Shown here: piece after piece, positions 46,141-55,990 of the stretch | How the letters are laid out: every line of letters starts with the position of its first letter | Position numbering within the stretch: the stretch's first letter is position 1 | Assembly: GCF_013035315.1 (NCBI RefSeq) | Contig: NZ_WQHP01000004.1 | Location: forward strand, 124,001 to 188,000 | Origin: Ruegeria arenilitoris | Lineage (GTDB): Bacteria > Pseudomonadota > Alphaproteobacteria > Rhodobacterales > Rhodobacteraceae | Length of the DNA stretch: 64,000 bases | Direction of reading: 5' to 3' | The notes under the pieces: generated by a model | What the model was told of the DNA's origin: nothing | The model's database searches: none | What the model saw: only the letters and a program-made list of their open reading frames with translations | Position numbers and translations under genes: made by a program

Positions 46141-48267
46141 TCACGCTTTGGCTTCGCCGATCAGGCGCAGGATGTCTTGTGCAGCCTCGGGAATGTTGGT
46201 GCCCGGACCAAAAATCGCCTTTACGCCGTGGTCATAAAGGAACTGATAGTCCTGCTGCGGGATCACGCCGCCACAGATGACGATGATGTCCTCGGCACCG
46301 GCTTTCTTGAGCTCTTCAACCAACTGCGGCGCCAGCGTTTTGTGGCCTGCCGCCTGCGAGGAAATCCCGACCACGTGCACATCGTTATCAACGGCATCCT
46401 GCGCGGCCTCGGCAGGTGTTTGGAACAGCGGGCCCACATCCACGTCAAAACCAATGTCGGCAAAAGCGGTTGCGATTACCTTCGCGCCGCGGTCGTGACC
46501 GTCCTGCCCCATCTTGACCACCAACAAACGAGGACGGCGGCCTTCGGCTTCGGCGAACTCTTCGATGGATTTCTGGATCGCTGCAAAACCTTCGTCACCT
46601 TCGTAGGCGGCACCATACACACCGGCCAGCGTCTTCACCTCGGCGCGGTGACGGCCGAACTCCTTCTCCATTGCCATGCTGATCTCTCCTACGGATGCGC
46701 GGGCGCGGGCGGCCTCGACGGCAGCGGCCAGCAGGTTTCCACCCTCGCGGGCAGTGGTTGTCAGGGCCTCAAGTGCGGCCTCACACGCGGCTTCGTCCCG
46801 CATTGCACGGATACGCTCCAGACGCGCGACCTGAGCTTCGCGTACGGCAACGTTGTCGACGTCCAGAATGTCGATCGGGTCTTCCTGTTCCTTACGGTAT
46901 TTGTTGACCCCAACGATGACCTCGTCGCCCTTGTCGATCATCGCCTGACGACGCGCGGCGCTTTCTTCGATGCGAAGCTTGGGCATTCCCGATGCGACGG
47001 CCTTGGTCATACCGCCCATCTCTTCGACCTCTTCCATCAACGCCCAAGCCTTTTCGACCAACTCATTGGTCAGGCTTTCGACATAGTAGGATCCGGCCAG
47101 CGGATCGACCACATCGGTCACGCCAGTCTCTTCCTGCAGCACCAGCTGGGTATTACGGGCAATACGGGCCGAGAAATCGGTGGGCAATGCAATCGCCTCG
47201 TCCAGAGCATTAGTGTGCAAGCTTTGCGTCCCGCCCAGAACCGCGCTCATCGCCTCATAGGCGGTACGGATCACGTTGTTATAGGGGTCCTGTTCCTGCA
47301 AGCTGACGCCGGACGTCTGGCAGTGCGTGCGCAGCATCTTGGACCGCTCGGATTTCGCCCCGAAATCGGTCATTACGCGATGCCAAAGGGTACGCGCGGC
47401 GCGCAGCTTGGCGATCTCCATGAAGAAGTTCATACCAATGGCAAAGAAGAACGACAGACGGCCTGCGAACTTATCGACGTCCATCCCGGCCTCAGTCGCC
47501 GCACGGACATATTCCCGCCCGTCGGCCAGCGTATACGCCAGTTCCTGTACCAGGTTCGCCCCGGCCTCTTGCATGTGATAGCCCGAGATCGAGATCGAGT
47601 TGAACTTGGGCATCTCGTTCGAGGTGTACTCGATGATGTCCGAAATGATCTTCATCGACGGTTCAGGCGGGTAAATGTAGGTGTTGCGCACCATGAACTC
47701 TTTCAGAATGTCGTTCTGAATGGTGCCCGCCAGCAGCGATTTGTCGTGCCCCTGCTCTTCCCCCGCAACGATGAAATTCGCCAGAATCGGGATTACCGCG
47801 CCGTTCATGGTCATCGAGACAGAAACCTTGTCCAGCGGAATACCGTCAAACAGGATCTTCATGTCCTCAACCGAGTCGATCGCCACGCCAGCCTTGCCGA
47901 CATCACCGACCACGCGCGGGTGGTCACTGTCGTACCCTCGGTGCGTTGCCAGATCGAAGGCAACCGAGACACCCTGCTGACCGGCGGCCAGATTGCGACG
48001 GTAAAAGGCGTTCGACTCTTCGGCTGTCGAAAACCCGGCATATTGGCGGATCGTCCAGGGACGCCCCGCATACATCGTCGCCTTTACCCCTCGCGTAAAC
48101 GGGCCAAAGCCGGGAAGCGAGCCCATATGCGGCAGATCAGCGGTATCTTCTTGCGTGTACAGAGGTTTGACGTCGATACCTTCCAGCGTTTCCTTTGTCA
48201 GGTCGTCCAACGGGCGTCCGCGCAGCTCTTTCTCGGCCAGCGCCTGCCAGTCTTTCGTATCGGTCAT
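46141..48267 (-). CDS. methylmalonyl-CoA mutase
   Basis: A 708-residue adenosylcobalamin enzyme that converts methylmalonyl-CoA to succinyl-CoA. The N-terminal barrel carries [17 protein letters not shown], and the C-terminal B12 domain has the DxHxxG motif with the axial His591. It is the last step of propionyl-CoA assimilation. AAAGGAA precedes the ATG. Neighbours pccA and pccB supply its substrate; no methylmalonyl-CoA epimerase is in this window. An alternative symbol in other species is scpA, mutA or bhbA. Confidence 0.95.
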   Translation of the reverse strand: MTDTKDWQALAEKELRGRPLDDLTKETLEGIDVKPLYTQEDTADLPHMGSLPGFGPFTRGVKATMYAGRPWTIRQYAGFSTAEESNAFYRRNLAAGQQGVSVAFDLATHRGYDSDHPRVVGDVGKAGVAIDSVEDMKILFDGIPLDKVSVSMTMNGAVIPILANFIVAGEEQGHDKSLLAGTIQNDILKEFMVRNTYIYPPEPSMKIISDIIEYTSNEMPKFNSISISGYHMQEAGANLVQELAYTLADGREYVRAATEAGMDVDKFAGRLSFFFAIGMNFFMEIAKLRAARTLWHRVMTDFGAKSERSKMLRTHCQTSGVSLQEQDPYNNVIRTAYEAMSAVLGGTQSLHTNALDEAIALPTDFSARIARNTQLVLQEETGVTDVVDPLAGSYYVESLTNELVEKAWALMEEVEEMGGMTKAVASGMPKLRIEESAARRQAMIDKGDEVIVGVNKYRKEQEDPIDILDVDNVAVREAQVARLERIRAMRDEAACEAALEALTTTAREGGNLLAAAVEAARARASVGEISMAMEKEFGRHRAEVKTLAGVYGAAYEGDEGFAAIQKSIEEFAEAEGRRPRLLVVKMGQDGHDRGAKVIATAFADIGFDVDVGPLFQTPAEAAQDAVDNDVHVVGISSQAAGHKTLAPQLVEELKKAGAEDIIVICGGVIPQQDYQFLYDHGVKAIFGPGTNIPEAAQDILRLIGEAKA

Positions 48268-48435
48268 TGCGTGTTCCTTTTCTCAATTCGGGTCGCAGTC
48301 AGGCCTTGCCCGTGCGATTTGACGATCAGCGCCGCCCGTTTCGGCGGGGTTGAGCGCGATATTTTGAAGCCTGCGTGCAAATCGCCGGTCGCATTCACCG
48401 GCGCAGGGGCTATATTCAAACGAACAGGAGGCCCC

Positions 48436-48882
48436 ATGACACGAACGCTTGCCCTTGTTTTCTCGGCACTATTCCCGCTGGCCGCGATGGCTGCCGACGG
48501 GGCTGCACCGGCTGAGGACGAATTCGTTCGCCCAGCAGGCGACAGCGAACTCAGCGAATTCTTGTGGGTCAACCGACCCATCGTCGTATTTGCGGATACC
48601 CCGGCAGACCCGCGGTTCCAGCAGCAGATCGACATGCTAGTCGAAGGCGAAGCAGCCATGCGGGATCGCGATGTCGTCGTGCTGACCGATACCGATCCCT
48701 CGGCCAGGTCCCCTATCCGGTCACAGCTGCGACCGCGCGGCTTCCAGATGGTGTTCGTCGACAAGGACGGCGTCGTCAAACTGCGCAAACCGTCCCCGTG
48801 GAGCGTGCGCGAGATCGGCCGTTCCATCGACAAGACGCCCCTGCGCGAACGCGAAATCCGCGAACGGCGCGAGGGCGGCTGA
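48436..48882 (+). CDS. DUF4174 secreted protein
   Basis: A 148-residue protein. The signal peptide MTRTLALVFSALFPLAAMAA is followed by the DUF4174 fold: FLWVNRPIVVFADTPADPRF, MRDRDVVVLTDTDP and FQMVFVDKDGVVKLRKPSPW. The fold looks thioredoxin-like without a CxxC. AGGAGG precedes the ATG. It is divergent from the mutase gene and convergent with pccA. Confidence 0.85.
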   Translation: MTRTLALVFSALFPLAAMAADGAAPAEDEFVRPAGDSELSEFLWVNRPIVVFADTPADPRFQQQIDMLVEGEAAMRDRDVVVLTDTDPSARSPIRSQLRPRGFQMVFVDKDGVVKLRKPSPWSVREIGRSIDKTPLREREIRERREGG

Positions 48883-48958
48883 ATACCTTTGCCACGCCCA
48901 GTGCCCCCGGCGCAAAACGCCGGGAAAACCTTGGGATATGGCAAAAACAGGGTCACGA

Positions 48959-51004
48959 TCACTCGAACTCGATGATCACTTCGTCCACGGCGAGGCTGTC
49001 GCCGGGGCCCGCGTTGACCTTGGCAACAACACCTTTCTTCTCGGCGCGCAGGATGTTCTCCATCTTCATCGCCTCGATCGTGCACAGCGCCTGGCCTTCC
49101 TGCACTTCCTGACCCACTTCGACATCGATCTTCACGACCAGGCCGGGCATCGGACAGAGCAGCATTTTCGAAGTATCCGGCGGTAGCTTTTCGGGCATCA
49201 GCTTGGCCAGCTCTGCCTGACGCGGACGCCGCACATTTACCTTCAGATCCGCACCCCGGTTACGAATGCGGAACCCGCCCGAGATCTTGCCGACCTTCAG
49301 GACCAGCGGGCTGCCATCGACATCCAGAACGGCCAACTGGTCACCCGGTGTCCAGTCCGATGCGACGCGCAGGGTTTGCCCATCTTCAAACTTGATCGTT
49401 GCCCCTTCTTTGTCGGCGCCGACGCGAACCGCAAATTCATTGCCTTGCACGGACACTACCCAGCGGTTGCCGACTTTCCGCTCGTGATTGTCCATCCGAC
49501 CGGAAACGCGCGTCCGGCGAATTTCCGAAACACGATACATCGCTGCGCAGGACGCTGCGATCCGCCGCAGATCACCTTCGGGCAGTTCGACGCCTTCGAA
49601 ACCATCCGGATACTCTTCCGCGATGAAGGCTGTGGTCATATCACCGCTGACGAATTTCGGGTGATCCATCACGGCCGACAGGAACGGCAGGTTGTGACCG
49701 ATGCCTTCGACCTCAAAGCTGTCCAGCGCCACGCGCATCGCCTCAATCGCGGCTTCACGAGTCGGAGCCCAGGTGCACAGCTTGGCGATCATCGGGTCGT
49801 AATACATGCTGATCTCACCGCCTTCGTAGACGCCGGTATCGTTACGCACGGCCGCCTCACCTTCGGGCGCGTCACCTTGCCACTTGCCGTTCACCAGCAT
49901 CGGACCGGCGGCGATTTCCTGTGGCGGACGATAACGGGTCAGACGACCAATTGATGGCAGGAAGTTGCGGTATGGGTCTTCAGCATAGAGACGGTTTTCA
50001 ATTGCCCACCCAGTCAGTGTCACGTCGTCCTGCGTGATGGTCAGTTTTTCACCGGCCGCCACACGGATCATCTGCTCGACCAGATCGACACCGGTGATCA
50101 ATTCGGTGACCGGGTGCTCCACCTGCAGACGCGTGTTCATTTCCAGGAAGTAGAAATTCTTGTCGCCATCGACGATGAATTCCACAGTACCGGCGCTGGC
50201 ATAGTCCACGGCCTTGGCCAGAGCCACAGCCTGTTCACCCATCGCTTTGCGGGTTTCGGGGTCGAGGAATGGCGACGGTGCCTCTTCCACAACCTTCTGG
50301 TTCCGGCGCTGGATCGAGCATTCGCGCTCGCCCAGATAGATGCCGTTGCCGTGCCTGTCGCACAGAACCTGAATCTCGATATGGCGCGGCTGGGTCACGA
50401 ATTTTTCGATGAAAATCCGATCGTCGCCAAAGGAATTCGCAGCTTCGTTCTTGGATGACTGGAAACCCTCGCGCGCTTCTTCGTCGCTCCACGCGATCCG
50501 CATGCCTTTACCACCGCCGCCGGCGCTGGCCTTGATCATGACCGGATAGCCGATCTCATTCGAAATCTTGACCGCCTCTTCGGCGTCTTCGATCAGACCC
50601 ATGTAGCCGGGAACGGTCGAAACGCCAGCCTCCTGAGCGATCTTTTTCGAGGTGATCTTGTCACCCATGCTTTCGATCGCGCCTTTGGGGGGGCCGACAA
50701 ACGCCACGCCTTCCGCCTCCAGCGCTTCTGCGAATTTGGCGTTTTCCGACAGGAAGCCGTAACCGGGGTGGACGGCCTGCGCGCCGCTTTGGCGGATGGC
50801 ATTCATAACCTTGTCGATCACGATGTAGGACTGGTTCGCAGGCGGCGGGCCGATGTGAACCGCTTCGTCCGCCATCGACACATGCAAGGCGTTCTTGTCT
50901 GCGTCCGAATAAATGGCAACGGTGCCGATACCCATTTTGCGGGCAGTCTTGATAACCCGGCAGGCAATCTCACCCCGGTTGGCGATCAGGATCTTGTTAA
51001 ACAT
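48959..51004 (-). CDS. pccA: propionyl-CoA carboxylase alpha (biotin) subunit
   Basis: A 681-residue protein with a biotin carboxylase domain (ASAGGGGKGMRIAW, ECSIQRRNQKVVEEAP, EMNTRLQVEHPVTE), a middle BT-like domain and a C-terminal biotinyl domain whose target lysine is in EAMKM at about Lys647. It carboxylates biotin for PccB, giving methylmalonyl-CoA. An AAAGGA site precedes the ATG. It is separated from pccB by the porin and small genes. Confidence 0.95.
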   Translation of the reverse strand: MFNKILIANRGEIACRVIKTARKMGIGTVAIYSDADKNALHVSMADEAVHIGPPPANQSYIVIDKVMNAIRQSGAQAVHPGYGFLSENAKFAEALEAEGVAFVGPPKGAIESMGDKITSKKIAQEAGVSTVPGYMGLIEDAEEAVKISNEIGYPVMIKASAGGGGKGMRIAWSDEEAREGFQSSKNEAANSFGDDRIFIEKFVTQPRHIEIQVLCDRHGNGIYLGERECSIQRRNQKVVEEAPSPFLDPETRKAMGEQAVALAKAVDYASAGTVEFIVDGDKNFYFLEMNTRLQVEHPVTELITGVDLVEQMIRVAAGEKLTITQDDVTLTGWAIENRLYAEDPYRNFLPSIGRLTRYRPPQEIAAGPMLVNGKWQGDAPEGEAAVRNDTGVYEGGEISMYYDPMIAKLCTWAPTREAAIEAMRVALDSFEVEGIGHNLPFLSAVMDHPKFVSGDMTTAFIAEEYPDGFEGVELPEGDLRRIAASCAAMYRVSEIRRTRVSGRMDNHERKVGNRWVVSVQGNEFAVRVGADKEGATIKFEDGQTLRVASDWTPGDQLAVLDVDGSPLVLKVGKISGGFRIRNRGADLKVNVRRPRQAELAKLMPEKLPPDTSKMLLCPMPGLVVKIDVEVGQEVQEGQALCTIEAMKMENILRAEKKGVVAKVNAGPGDSLAVDEVIIEFE

Positions 51005-51036
51005 GGAACGTCCTTTGTCTTGGTGTTCTGAAAACG

Positions 51037-51074
51037 CAAAATGCCGCCGCGGAGAGTATTCTCCACGACGGCAT
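51037..51074 (-). terminator. terminator of the small lipoprotein gene
   Basis: A 15-bp stem (51041-51055 with 51060-51074, two G-T pairs) with loop GTAT; on the minus strand it is followed by a short T-run and a second T-rich stretch. It lies 48 bases after the lipoprotein stop and before pccA. Confidence 0.8.
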
Positions 51075-51121
51075 GATGCGTGATTACGATCGGGGCGACG
51101 CGCGCCCCGGAAAACCCGGTA

Positions 51122-51325
51122 CTACCTACAGGTGTTCTGTGTCTTGCAATACAGGACGTTGCCTGCCGCGCCGACCACGGCCCCAAACAGCGGGTCCGAG
51201 TTGAGAACTGCTGCGCCGACCGCGCCCGCGCCACCCCCAAGCAGCGCCTGCTCGCCGGTGTTGTCGCCGCAGGCCGCAAGGCCCGCACAGGTCGCCATTG
51301 CAAGAAAGAGTTTTGAGATGCGCAT
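51122..51325 (-). CDS. small lipoprotein (glycine-zipper-like)
   Basis: A 67-residue protein with a lipoprotein signal: the lipobox LAAC makes Cys19 the probable lipidated residue. The mature part is Gly/Ala-rich (LLGGGAGAVGAAVL, then GAVVGAAGNVLYC). Roseobacters often carry such peptides in the envelope; role unknown. AAAAGGGGC precedes the ATG. Confidence 0.75.
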   Translation of the reverse strand: MRISKLFLAMATCAGLAACGDNTGEQALLGGGAGAVGAAVLNSDPLFGAVVGAAGNVLYCKTQNTCR

Positions 51326-51460
51326 GATATCTGCCCCTTTTGGATTCTTGACGCGTTCGGGGGCAGATGCGTTATTCCGGCCTTGTTATTCAATAACAGG
51401 CAGTCTTGGCAGAGGTTTTGCGCAGATTTGTGCCGCTTTACGTACAGTACACGCGAAAAG

Positions 51461-51505
51461 AAAAACGCGGACAGGACTTTGTGAAAATCACAAGCCTGCC
51501 CGCGG
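51461..51505 (-). terminator. strong terminator-like hairpin (minus strand)
   Basis: CGCGGACAGGACTTTGTGA (51466-51484) pairs with TCACAAGCCTGCCCGCG on the other side, followed on the minus strand by five T residues (51461-51465). No protein gene lies directly upstream. Confidence 0.7.
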
Positions 51506-51516
51506 AAGGAAGGGGT
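51461..51516 (-). ncRNA. candidate small RNA, C-rich leader plus terminator hairpin
   Basis: On the minus strand a promoter-like pair, TTGCCT (51544-51549) and TACTAT (51522-51527) with a 16-bp spacer, would start RNA near 51516. The RNA would begin with a C/U-rich single strand (ACCCCTTCCTTCC) and continue into a long hairpin of 51466-51505 with only a few mismatches, ending in five T residues. The expected length is about 56 nt. The C-rich leader could pair with Shine-Dalgarno sequences. No homologue search was done. Confidence 0.4.
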
Positions 51517-51822
51517 ACGGAATAGTAGGTGCATGTGCGACGCAGGCAAAGTAGAGCCGCACGGCTTGAACAGGTTGCTCGGCACAATCAACGGCGTAAA
51601 CAAAGTATTGTTTCTGGTAAGGATTCCGGCTGGAAATCGCCCATTAGGCGAATAGGCGCGCAGATTCGTGCCGAGGCCCTGCGGCGCACCGGGTGCCTTC
51701 TCACACGGCGAAACCGTCACAGTTCCGTTACAAAATTTCTTCGCAAGGTGGTTTTCTGCACCTGCATCATCACGGGTCGCCAGAGGCGATGTTGAAAATT
51801 CCCTTTCGGGCTGCAAAAGGTT

Positions 51823-51834
51823 AACAGATCTGTT
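51823..51834. promoter_or_regulatory. 12-bp palindrome upstream of the porin
   Basis: AACAGATCTGTT, a perfect palindrome about 140 bases before the porin start; a possible operator of unknown regulator. Confidence 0.35.
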
Positions 51835-51975
51835 CACCTCGGCGTGAGTGCAGCTCGAAGTCCGAGCACGTTTCCTTGAGAAATCAGGGGCTTCCCGTCC
51901 CATTCTCGTGATTTCCCTCACAACGCCTTGCGTGGAACGGTTCTCGTGCATACTCGCACACAAGGAAACATCCAC

Positions 51976-53133
51976 ATGATTGCAAAGAGAAAAACGGCGT
52001 CGCTGCTTGCCGTATCCGCGCTTGGTCTGTCCGGCACAGTCGCTATCGCGCAAGATGCCCAGACCCAAGCCGAGCTTGATGCGCTGCGCGCCCGCGTCGA
52101 AGCCCTTGAGGCCGGGAAACCCGGTGCTGGGACCGGTGACCTGCGAATCGGAAATACCACGCTTGATGTTTACGGATACGTTAAGGCTGATTTCTTTTTC
52201 GACACCGATTTTGAACTGGGCGACCTGGCCGATGCGACCCGAATTGGTGAGCCGGCGAATGCGACCAGCGGCACGTTTGGGGCCACCGTGCGCCAATCTC
52301 GGATCGGGCTTCGCACGAACACGCCGTCTGCTATCGGTGACATCTCGGGCCAGTTGGAACTTGACCTGTTTTCCGGCGGTTCGGATGGGCCGGCGGAGCT
52401 GCGCCTGCGCCATGCAAACATCCGCATCGGAGATAACTGGCTGATCGGTCAATTCTGGACCAATTTTCAGCCCCTGGACACCTACCCAACGACCGTCGAG
52501 TTCAACGGCCCTGTTGGCATTCCCTTCGCCCGCGTTCCTCAGGTGCGCTATACGAACACCATCGGATCGGACACAACCTTTGCGGTATCGATCGAAGAGA
52601 ATGTCGGTGGCTCGAACTCGAACGATCCCGTTCTGACTGGCTCGCTCGAATACAACACCGGCACCTACCTTGCCCGCGCCTCGGCCCTGTACGGCAAAGC
52701 CCAATCCGGCGCAGTCGAAGTGGATCAGACCGGCTATACGCTTGCGGCAGGTGTTCGCCCCTGGCAAGGCGGTCTGTTTCAGGTCAACTATGTCGATGGC
52801 GAAGCGCTTGGCCCCTACCTGATCGCTGCCGGTGACGCGGTCGTTAACGGGCAGGCCAACGACGTGGACGGCTTTACCGTAGAGTTCCGTCAGGACCTCA
52901 GTGCCAAATGGAATGTCGGCATTGCCTACGGGCAAGAGAATTATGACCTGCCGACCTCGACCGGAACCCTGTCCTTTACCGAAGTTGAAACGATCCACGT
53001 CAACGCCTTTTACAAAGCGACCGACAATCTGACCCTCAGCGCCGAATTCTTCTACGGCGAACGTAACGACGCGCCGACCGGGCGCACATTTGACAGCAAC
53101 CGGATTCAACTTGCAGCCCAGCTCAATTTCTGA
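51976..53133 (+). CDS. outer-membrane porin (DcaP-like)
   Basis: A 385-residue porin. The signal peptide (through VAIAQ) is followed by a short coiled coil (QAELDALRARVEALEAG, residues about 31-47), then a Gly-rich linker and alternating aromatic beta strands ending in LNF, the C-terminal Phe expected of barrels. The coiled coil matches DcaP-type trimeric porins of organic acids. ATG 51976 has AAGGAAA upstream. Being inside the propionate cluster, it may admit short-chain acids (inference). Confidence 0.88.
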   Translation: MIAKRKTASLLAVSALGLSGTVAIAQDAQTQAELDALRARVEALEAGKPGAGTGDLRIGNTTLDVYGYVKADFFFDTDFELGDLADATRIGEPANATSGTFGATVRQSRIGLRTNTPSAIGDISGQLELDLFSGGSDGPAELRLRHANIRIGDNWLIGQFWTNFQPLDTYPTTVEFNGPVGIPFARVPQVRYTNTIGSDTTFAVSIEENVGGSNSNDPVLTGSLEYNTGTYLARASALYGKAQSGAVEVDQTGYTLAAGVRPWQGGLFQVNYVDGEALGPYLIAAGDAVVNGQANDVDGFTVEFRQDLSAKWNVGIAYGQENYDLPTSTGTLSFTEVETIHVNAFYKATDNLTLSAEFFYGERNDAPTGRTFDSNRIQLAAQLNF

Positions 53134-53146
53134 GCGCACATACCTG

Positions 53147-53170
53147 CCCTGCCCCATTGCGGGCAGGGTT
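53147..53170 (+). terminator. hairpin after the porin gene
   Basis: An 8-bp perfect stem CCCTGCCC (53147-53154) with GGGCAGGG (53161-53168) and loop CATTGC, followed by only two T residues; a weak terminator. Confidence 0.5.
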
Positions 53171-53219
53171 CTGGGCCGGGATGGCCGCAAAGTGTTATGT
53201 GCGACAGCGGTTTGCACGA

Positions 53220-53573
53220 TCAGCGGACCCCGTCAAAAATGTCCGGGAACGAAACCCGCCCCACATCCGGGTCGATCACCAACAGCGCGTCATAACTAGC
53301 CGGGTCAAACGGATCCTCTGCCGGAATGACCTCACGCTCGAACAACCAACTCAAGCGCCCTGCATCCAGATTACCTCTTTCAAAAGGTTGATCGCCGAAA
53401 TGCGCCCACAGCGCTTCCATGAAAGCCGCATCCGCGCGCTTGTCTGCGGGCTTGCGATCCCGAAACCGCTCGCGCCGGGTCAGGGGCGTTACGCCCTTGG
53501 GATTGGCACGGCGAATGGTGAACTGGAAATCCGTACCCGGCAGGCGCCCGGGAAACCCACGATGTTTCAGCAT
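53220..53573 (-). CDS. hypothetical protein in the pcc cluster
   Basis: A 117-residue basic, non-membrane protein starting MLKHRGFPGRLPGTDFQF. Later it has FMEALWAHFGDQPFERGNLD and ends DPDVGRVSFPDIFDGVR. No domain is recognised. It is convergent with the porin gene and reads in the same direction as pccB. Roseobacter pcc clusters often carry such a gene, to my recollection, but its role is unknown. Confidence 0.65.
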   Translation of the reverse strand: MLKHRGFPGRLPGTDFQFTIRRANPKGVTPLTRRERFRDRKPADKRADAAFMEALWAHFGDQPFERGNLDAGRLSWLFEREVIPAEDPFDPASYDALLVIDPDVGRVSFPDIFDGVR

Positions 53574-53700
53574 GGCGTCACCTCGGCCGAACCGGGGATC
53601 AATTCGTAACACCCATCACAGGATGATGTCATTTTGCGCACCTCCAAAGCCGCGTCGCTGTTCAGAAATGCTCTGACGTGATGAACAGAGAGATTCATGG

Positions 53701-54186
53701 TCAAAGCCCCTCCCAGATACACCGGGACTGCTCCAGCCGGTAGGCTTCAAAGAACTGCGTTGCGTCAGGAGTAGCGCGGCCAAACTCGATCGGACGATCA
53801 GACAGAGAAATGACCACGCGCGCGGGCTCAAGTTCGTACTTGGCCACGTAGGCAACCGCCAAAGTCTGGCACAAATGCTCCATATCCACCGCCGCGATGT
53901 CATAGCCGATACGGCCGACGTCAGATCCGATACGCGGAGCGATAAAGCGAAAGCGCACCCAAAGTTCGCCGGGATTGTCATCCAGCAGAACGTCGCTCAG
54001 GTGCACAGGCTGGCCCGAAGGGACCGGCAGCAGATTTTCGTTTTCAGCCAGAACAGGAAACCCAATGCCCAAAAGGGCCAGGACTAAGGCGCGATCCCGG
54101 ACCCGCCATAGGCAAGCTCCTCTCTCCGGGATCGCGCGCGCATGGCTTTTGGCCCGCGCTTTTCTATGTCCAATGGGCAAAACCAT
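53701..54186 (-). CDS. DUF6497-like secreted protein; start region irregular
   Basis: The frame from 54186 to 53701 gives a protein with a signal-like stretch ALVLALLGIGFPVLA and a conserved body (SDVLLDDNPGELWVRFRFIAP, DVGRIGYDIAAVDMEHLCQTLA). The likely intended start is elsewhere: an ATG at 54109 has a perfectly placed AGGAG site but is out of frame with the body. A single-base change in a G/C run just after it would give a normal signal peptide MAGRDRALVLALL. Either a frameshift or the upstream ATG at 54186 must be used. Confidence 0.6.
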   Translation of the reverse strand: MVLPIGHRKARAKSHARAIPERGACLWRVRDRALVLALLGIGFPVLAENENLLPVPSGQPVHLSDVLLDDNPGELWVRFRFIAPRIGSDVGRIGYDIAAVDMEHLCQTLAVAYVAKYELEPARVVISLSDRPIEFGRATPDATQFFEAYRLEQSRCIWEGL

Positions 54187-54274
54187 TTATCAGTTGTGGC
54201 CTCAAAGTCAATTTCTTACCGAAGAATCTGCCCTGACCGCGAATTTGGCCGGGCAGATCAATCGGTGTTTCCGT

Positions 54275-55807
54275 TTACAGCGGAATATTGTCGTGTTTTT
54301 TCCACGGGTTTTTCAGCTGCTTGTTGTGCAGGCTGGCAAACGCGCGCGAAACACGGCGGCGGGTCGATTGCGGCATGATCACCTCGTCGACAAAGCCACG
54401 CTCGGCGGCGACGAACGGGTTAGCAAACCGATCTTCATAGTCCGCCTGGTGCTGCGCCGTCTTTTCGGCATCGTTCAGGTCAGCACGGTGAATGATCTCG
54501 GTCGCACCTTTCGCGCCCATCACCGCGATTTCCGCCGTGGGCCACGCATAGTTGAAATCGCCGCGCAGGTGCTTGGAAGCCATAACCACATACGCACCGC
54601 CATAGGCTTTGCGGGTAATCACGGTGACTTTTGGCACGGTCGCTTCTGCGTAAGCGTAAAGCAGCTTGGCTCCGTGCTTGATAACACCGCTGTATTCCTG
54701 CTGCGTACCAGGCAGGAAGCCAGGCACATCCACAAACGTCAGGATCGGGATTTCAAAGCAGTCGCAGAAGCGCACAAACCGCGCGGCCTTGCGCGAACTG
54801 TCGATGTCCAGACACCCGGCCAGAACCATTGGCTGGTTCGCCACAACTCCGACCGTCTGCCCTTCAAGCCGGATGAACCCGGTGATGATGTTCTTGGCAA
54901 AGTCTTCCTGGATTTCGTAGAAGTCGCCCTCATCCGCTACTTTGGTGATGAGCTCTTTCATGTCGTAGGGCGTATTCGGGTTATCGGGGACAAGCGTGTC
55001 CAGCGATGCTTCGACCCGGTCAGGCTCGTCAAAGAACGGGCGAACCGGAGGTTTTTCCTTGTTGTTGAGCGGCAGGAAGTCCACCAGACGGCGAACCTCG
55101 GCCAGAGCCTCAACATCGTTTTCAAACGCAGCATCGGCGACCGAGGATTTCTTGGTATGGGTCGACGCACCGCCCAGTTCCTCGGCGGTGACCACTTCGT
55201 TGGTGACTGTCTTCACCACGTCCGGTCCGGTCACGAACATGTACGACGAGTCTTTGACCATGAAGATAAAATCCGTCATCGCCGGGCTGTACACCGCTCC
55301 ACCGGCGCAGGGGCCCATGATCACACTGATCTGCGGAACAACGCCCGAGGCGGTCACGTTGCGCTGGAACACTTCCGCATAACCCGCCAGCGACGCCACA
55401 CCTTCCTGAATCCGCGCGCCACCCGAGTCGTTGATGCCAATCACTGGCGCACCATTCTGGACCGCCATATCCATAATCTTACAGATTTTCTGCGCATGCG
55501 TTTCCGACAGCGAGCCGCCGAACACCGTGAAGTCCTGGCTGAACACATAGACCATGCGGCCGTTGATTGTGCCCCATCCTGTCACAACACCGTCGCCCGC
55601 AGGCTTTTGTTTTTCCATCCCGAAATCGGTGCAGCGGTGGCTGACGAACATGTCGAACTCCTCAAAGCTGCCTTCGTCCAGCAGCAGCTCGATCCGTTCA
55701 CGTGCTGTCAGTTTTCCGCGCGAATGCTGCGCGTCGATGCGCCGTTGTCCGCCACCCAGCCGTGCGTCGTTGCGACGGTCTTCAAGTTCGGAAAGGATGT
55801 CTTTCAT
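54275..55807 (-). CDS. pccB: propionyl-CoA carboxylase beta subunit
   Basis: A 510-residue carboxyltransferase that moves CO2 from biotin to propionyl-CoA. The N-terminal half has [19 protein letters not shown] and an oxyanion loop ([14 protein letters not shown]). The C-terminal half has the second loop ([14 protein letters not shown]). The start ATG at 55807 gives [12 protein letters not shown], the normal N-terminus. The promoter region bears TTTGCAAA-type sites for PccR. Confidence 0.95.
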   Translation of the reverse strand: MKDILSELEDRRNDARLGGGQRRIDAQHSRGKLTARERIELLLDEGSFEEFDMFVSHRCTDFGMEKQKPAGDGVVTGWGTINGRMVYVFSQDFTVFGGSLSETHAQKICKIMDMAVQNGAPVIGINDSGGARIQEGVASLAGYAEVFQRNVTASGVVPQISVIMGPCAGGAVYSPAMTDFIFMVKDSSYMFVTGPDVVKTVTNEVVTAEELGGASTHTKKSSVADAAFENDVEALAEVRRLVDFLPLNNKEKPPVRPFFDEPDRVEASLDTLVPDNPNTPYDMKELITKVADEGDFYEIQEDFAKNIITGFIRLEGQTVGVVANQPMVLAGCLDIDSSRKAARFVRFCDCFEIPILTFVDVPGFLPGTQQEYSGVIKHGAKLLYAYAEATVPKVTVITRKAYGGAYVVMASKHLRGDFNYAWPTAEIAVMGAKGATEIIHRADLNDAEKTAQHQADYEDRFANPFVAAERGFVDEVIMPQSTRRRVSRAFASLHNKQLKNPWKKHDNIPL

Positions 55808-55875
55808 AGCGATGATCCCCTGTAAAATTTGGCGCGACACTATACGCTGAGGCAGAAAGTCCAAAGCGCCTTTCC

Positions 55876-55936
55876 GCAAATTTGCAAACTATTGCCAATC
55901 TCACTGATGAATATTGTAAAGCTGCAAATTTTGCCA
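55876..55936. promoter_or_regulatory. candidate PccR operators before pccB
   Basis: TTTGCAAA at 55881-55888 (overlapping GCAAATTTGC at 55876-55885), followed three bases later by TTGCCAA; a second TGCAAATTTTGCCA at 55923-55936. The known PccR operator in Rhodobacter sphaeroides is TTTGCAAA repeated with a 4-base gap; here the spacing differs. Confidence 0.6.
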
Positions 55937-55990
55937 TTGAAGGATCAAGACCGATGGCATTCCTTTGTGCGCTCACTATACAGATGAACC

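Larger units (their letters stand above)
51326..51975. other. 650-base region without protein genes
   Basis: It lies between the small lipoprotein and the porin. It holds a strong minus-strand terminator and a possible promoter, listed as a candidate small RNA, and the porin leader with a 12-bp palindrome at 51823-51834. Short open frames in it have no ribosome site. Confidence 0.6.

Noticed and set aside
46048-48882. A 944-codon open frame on the plus strand, opposite the methylmalonyl-CoA mutase gene.
   Set aside because: It is a mirror of the mutase codon usage in G/C-rich DNA. Only its last 149 codons (48436-48882, DUF4174) form a real gene with a start and ribosome site.
48906-48924. 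A 7-bp hairpin between the DUF4174 and pccA genes.
   Set aside because: No T-run on either strand, so I do not call it a terminator, though it may slow polymerases from both sides.
51529-51795. A short plus-strand open frame in the region before the porin.
   Set aside because: No ribosome site, basic low-complexity product, and it runs through the candidate small-RNA promoter.
50986-53217. A 743-codon open frame on the minus strand opposite the porin.
   Set aside because: The porin is clearly coding on the other strand; the minus frame has low-complexity, unlikely protein sequence and no start signal.
53975-55825. A 616-codon open frame on the plus strand opposite pccB.
   Set aside because: pccB has an unmistakable family match; the opposite frame is a G/C-rich shadow.
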